Shown one piece after another: positions 62,574 to 64,000 of a DNA stretch of 64,000 nt; position 1 is the stretch's first letter; every line of letters starts with the position of its first letter. Both the position numbers and the translations under genes were made by a program. A model generated the notes under the pieces. That model was given only the letters and a program-made list of their open reading frames with translations. It ran no database searches and had not been told where the DNA came from. Source of the stretch: Candidatus Riflebacteria bacterium HGW-Riflebacteria-1 (GTDB lineage Bacteria; Muiribacteriota; Ozemobacteria; Ozemobacterales; Ozemobacteraceae); assembly GCA_002839445.1 (NCBI GenBank), contig PGYB01000016.1:62001-126000 (forward strand), read 5' to 3'.

Positions 62574-63325
62574 TGGGAACATCTCAATCAAATCCAGGCC
62601 CAGGTGGAAAATCCCCCTTAGTACCCTCATGGGCAGATGACATGCCGGAGACCCCTCTACCCCCGTCCCCAGTGGCTAGATTCAAACCATTTCGAGAAAA
62701 TCTGGGTAAGTTCTTGTCCAGTGGCGATAAAAAAGATTTAGCAAACTCTCTTGCCCACTATGTAACAAAAGGAACTGGTGGCGGTGAAATCGCTGCCAGA
62801 CGAATGGGAAGTGTTACTAAGGCGGGCGGAGGCTTATTTGGTTTTCTTAATGGGAAACCCACTGACGGTATTGAAGGAAATATCGATCTAGCAGAATTAT
62901 CGGGCTTAAGCTGCGAGAATGCCATTTCAAAAATTAGTCAGGCGCTTTCCACTAGGGATGGCGACTCTGATAAAATCCGCGCTTCTATGAATCATGCTTT
63001 AACCGAGGCATTAGACGGGGTTGAGATTTTCGACATGAATTGTATTACAGATGAAGTTATTGTTGCTACCATGATCGGCTATCTCGCGGAATCTATCTTT
63101 CTTCAGATAGTTATGGATGCAGGAAAATCTTGGAACAAGGCAGAGACCCCTTCGCAAGCGATTGATGCCGAAAATTCGCTCAGAGAGGTCGTCAAAGTGA
63201 TAGTAGACAAAAAACTATTCCCGAAGCTTACCGGAAGCATTAGAAGGCTTACTCCTACTCAAGTAATCATCCTCCAGAGAGAAGTTATTAAAGAGACCTG
63301 GGCAGATTGGGAGAGATTTCAATGA
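62573..63325 (+). CDS. qatB: QatB-like protein
   Basis: The 250-residue protein has a Pro/Ser/Gly-rich N-terminus. A central GGGEIAARRMG-type segment and a helical remainder follow. I recognise no enzyme motif. It is called QatB-like by position and length, as the second gene between a KAP ATPase and a QueC-like gene. It overlaps qatC by 4 bp (ATGA) and qatA by 1 bp, so all three are co-translated. Family membership needs a profile search. Confidence 0.7.
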   Translation: MGTSQSNPGPGGKSPLVPSWADDMPETPLPPSPVARFKPFRENLGKFLSSGDKKDLANSLAHYVTKGTGGGEIAARRMGSVTKAGGGLFGFLNGKPTDGIEGNIDLAELSGLSCENAISKISQALSTRDGDSDKIRASMNHALTEALDGVEIFDMNCITDEVIVATMIGYLAESIFLQIVMDAGKSWNKAETPSQAIDAENSLREVVKVIVDKKLFPKLTGSIRRLTPTQVIILQREVIKETWADWERFQ

Positions 63326-64000
63326 TTAATTTTGTTTTTAATCACAATCACAATTTATTACCCCCAGCTTCCGAAAACACTATCCCTGTCCAACTATATA
63401 AGCTGAGTGGAAAGATTAGAAATGATGTATCCTTTGTCGGTAGCCCCGTCTTGAATAAAATTAAAAGACTAAGAGGGTATGTTTCTCCGCAAGCAATGGA
63501 TTTTCTTAGCATTGCATTGGCCGTGACCGCTGCTGACACCTTTGTGCAACGTAGTAAGTCTTCTGATGGCTGGACTCGGGAATTCAGAATTAAGTTGCCC
63601 ATTTGTGACCCAGTTCGCTGGGAGCCATTAAAACATAAGGTTGAAAAAGCACTCCACTTTCTAAGCGGTGACCTATGGGAATTTACTTTTTCCCCTGGAG
63701 GGCATCCACCACCCCGCCCTTATAGATCAAGAAAAGAGCGAACTGAAGTAATTAAGCTGAGAAATCGTGATTGCGTTTGTCTTTTTTCAGGGGGGCTCGA
63801 CTCAGCAATTGGAGTTATAGACTTATTGTCTAGAGGTAAGTCGCCACTTCTGGTAAGTCACTCGTATCGTGGTGACAAATCTTTTCAAGAAGGAATAGCA
63901 AGTTCATTGCCAGGCCAATTCTCAAGGCTTTCAGCTAGCTTAAGCCCTCGAATTGCTTTATTAAAGCAAGGAAAAACTGACATTACAATGCGAACTCGTA
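63322..64000 (+). CDS. qatC: QueC-like ATP pyrophosphatase, QatC-like, 3' truncated by window
   Basis: The frame is open to the window edge, giving about 226 residues. An N-terminal domain of about 150 residues precedes a PP-loop, CLFSGGLDSAIG, the ATP-pyrophosphatase signature shared with QueC. QueC makes preQ0 from carboxydeazaguanine; QatC proteins carry this fold in a defence context. The extra N-terminal domain distinguishes it from housekeeping QueC. The missing part should contain the remaining QueC elements, and a TatD-like gene is expected beyond 64000. Confidence 0.85.
   Translation, partial: MINFVFNHNHNLLPPASENTIPVQLYKLSGKIRNDVSFVGSPVLNKIKRLRGYVSPQAMDFLSIALAVTAADTFVQRSKSSDGWTREFRIKLPICDPVRWEPLKHKVEKALHFLSGDLWEFTFSPGGHPPPRPYRSRKERTEVIKLRNRDCVCLFSGGLDSAIGVIDLLSRGKSPLLVSHSYRGDKSFQEGIASSLPGQFSRLSASLSPRIALLKQGKTDITMRTR

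Noticed and set aside
50086..64000. Second copy of the ssrA 3' end (attR)
   Set aside because: I looked for the T-arm/acceptor sequence on the plus strand and did not find it, so the island end is taken to be outside the window.
1..64000. CRISPR array, insertion sequences, rRNA or standard tRNA genes
   Set aside because: No regularly spaced direct repeats, transposase reading frames or cloverleaf sequences other than tmRNA were seen.

Overview
The window looks like a Gram-negative-type bacterial chromosome of moderate GC. It encodes periplasmic or extracellular sensors, an RND pump and a secreted C25 peptidase. The right-hand 14 kb is a mobile island. The taxon cannot be fixed from the sequence. 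The many SpoIIE phosphatases, a gingipain-like protease and a histone-H1-like protein together suggest a deep-branching, little-cultured phylum (Riflebacteria-like organisms are one possibility), held at low confidence.

Positions 1-42000 are almost entirely minus-strand. They are dominated by ten paralogous membrane proteins of about 960-1000 residues. Each has the layout TM - sensor - TM/TM - second sensor - TM - HAMP - SpoIIE/PP2C phosphatase. They fall into two classes, here called A and B, and always occur as B-then-A pairs in transcription order: 7143-1335, 21673-15748, 30051-24120, 35943-30038 and 41986-36102. Genes within a pair overlap or nearly touch. Two blocks interrupt the array. 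The first (15406-7295) holds an FHA-GAF-degenerate GGDEF protein, a coiled-coil DUF2325 protein, an ECF sigma factor with its zinc-finger anti-sigma factor, a small exported protein, thioredoxin and glycogen branching enzyme. The second (23842-21775) is a lexA-dinB-88 aa SOS cassette with a consensus promoter carrying 11-bp phased repeats. A C25 peptidase fragment lies at the left edge on the plus strand.

Positions 42000-50200 hold rubrerythrin and an RND pump/adaptor pair on the minus strand. On the plus strand they hold a Lys/Ala-repeat histone-like gene, an NTF2-like protein, a secreted protein and tmRNA (ssrA).

From 50086 to the window end lies an island apparently integrated at the 3' end of ssrA. 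Its backbone is a P4-type integrase, a zinc-ribbon protein of unknown function, an AlpA-like regulator, a ParB-like protein, an unknown protein, a primase/DUF927 helicase and a small protein, with several inverted-repeat-rich non-coding stretches. Its cargo is a Vsr/DUF559-like nuclease and the first three genes of what looks like a Qat antiviral system: a KAP NTPase, a QatB-like protein and a QueC-like protein cut by the window edge. The right island end and the expected TatD-like gene lie outside the window.

The phosphatase array is the most unusual content. If the pairs work as co-assembled receptors, this is a large paired-sensor set feeding partner-switching regulation. Its STAS and anti-sigma-kinase partners are not encoded in the window.
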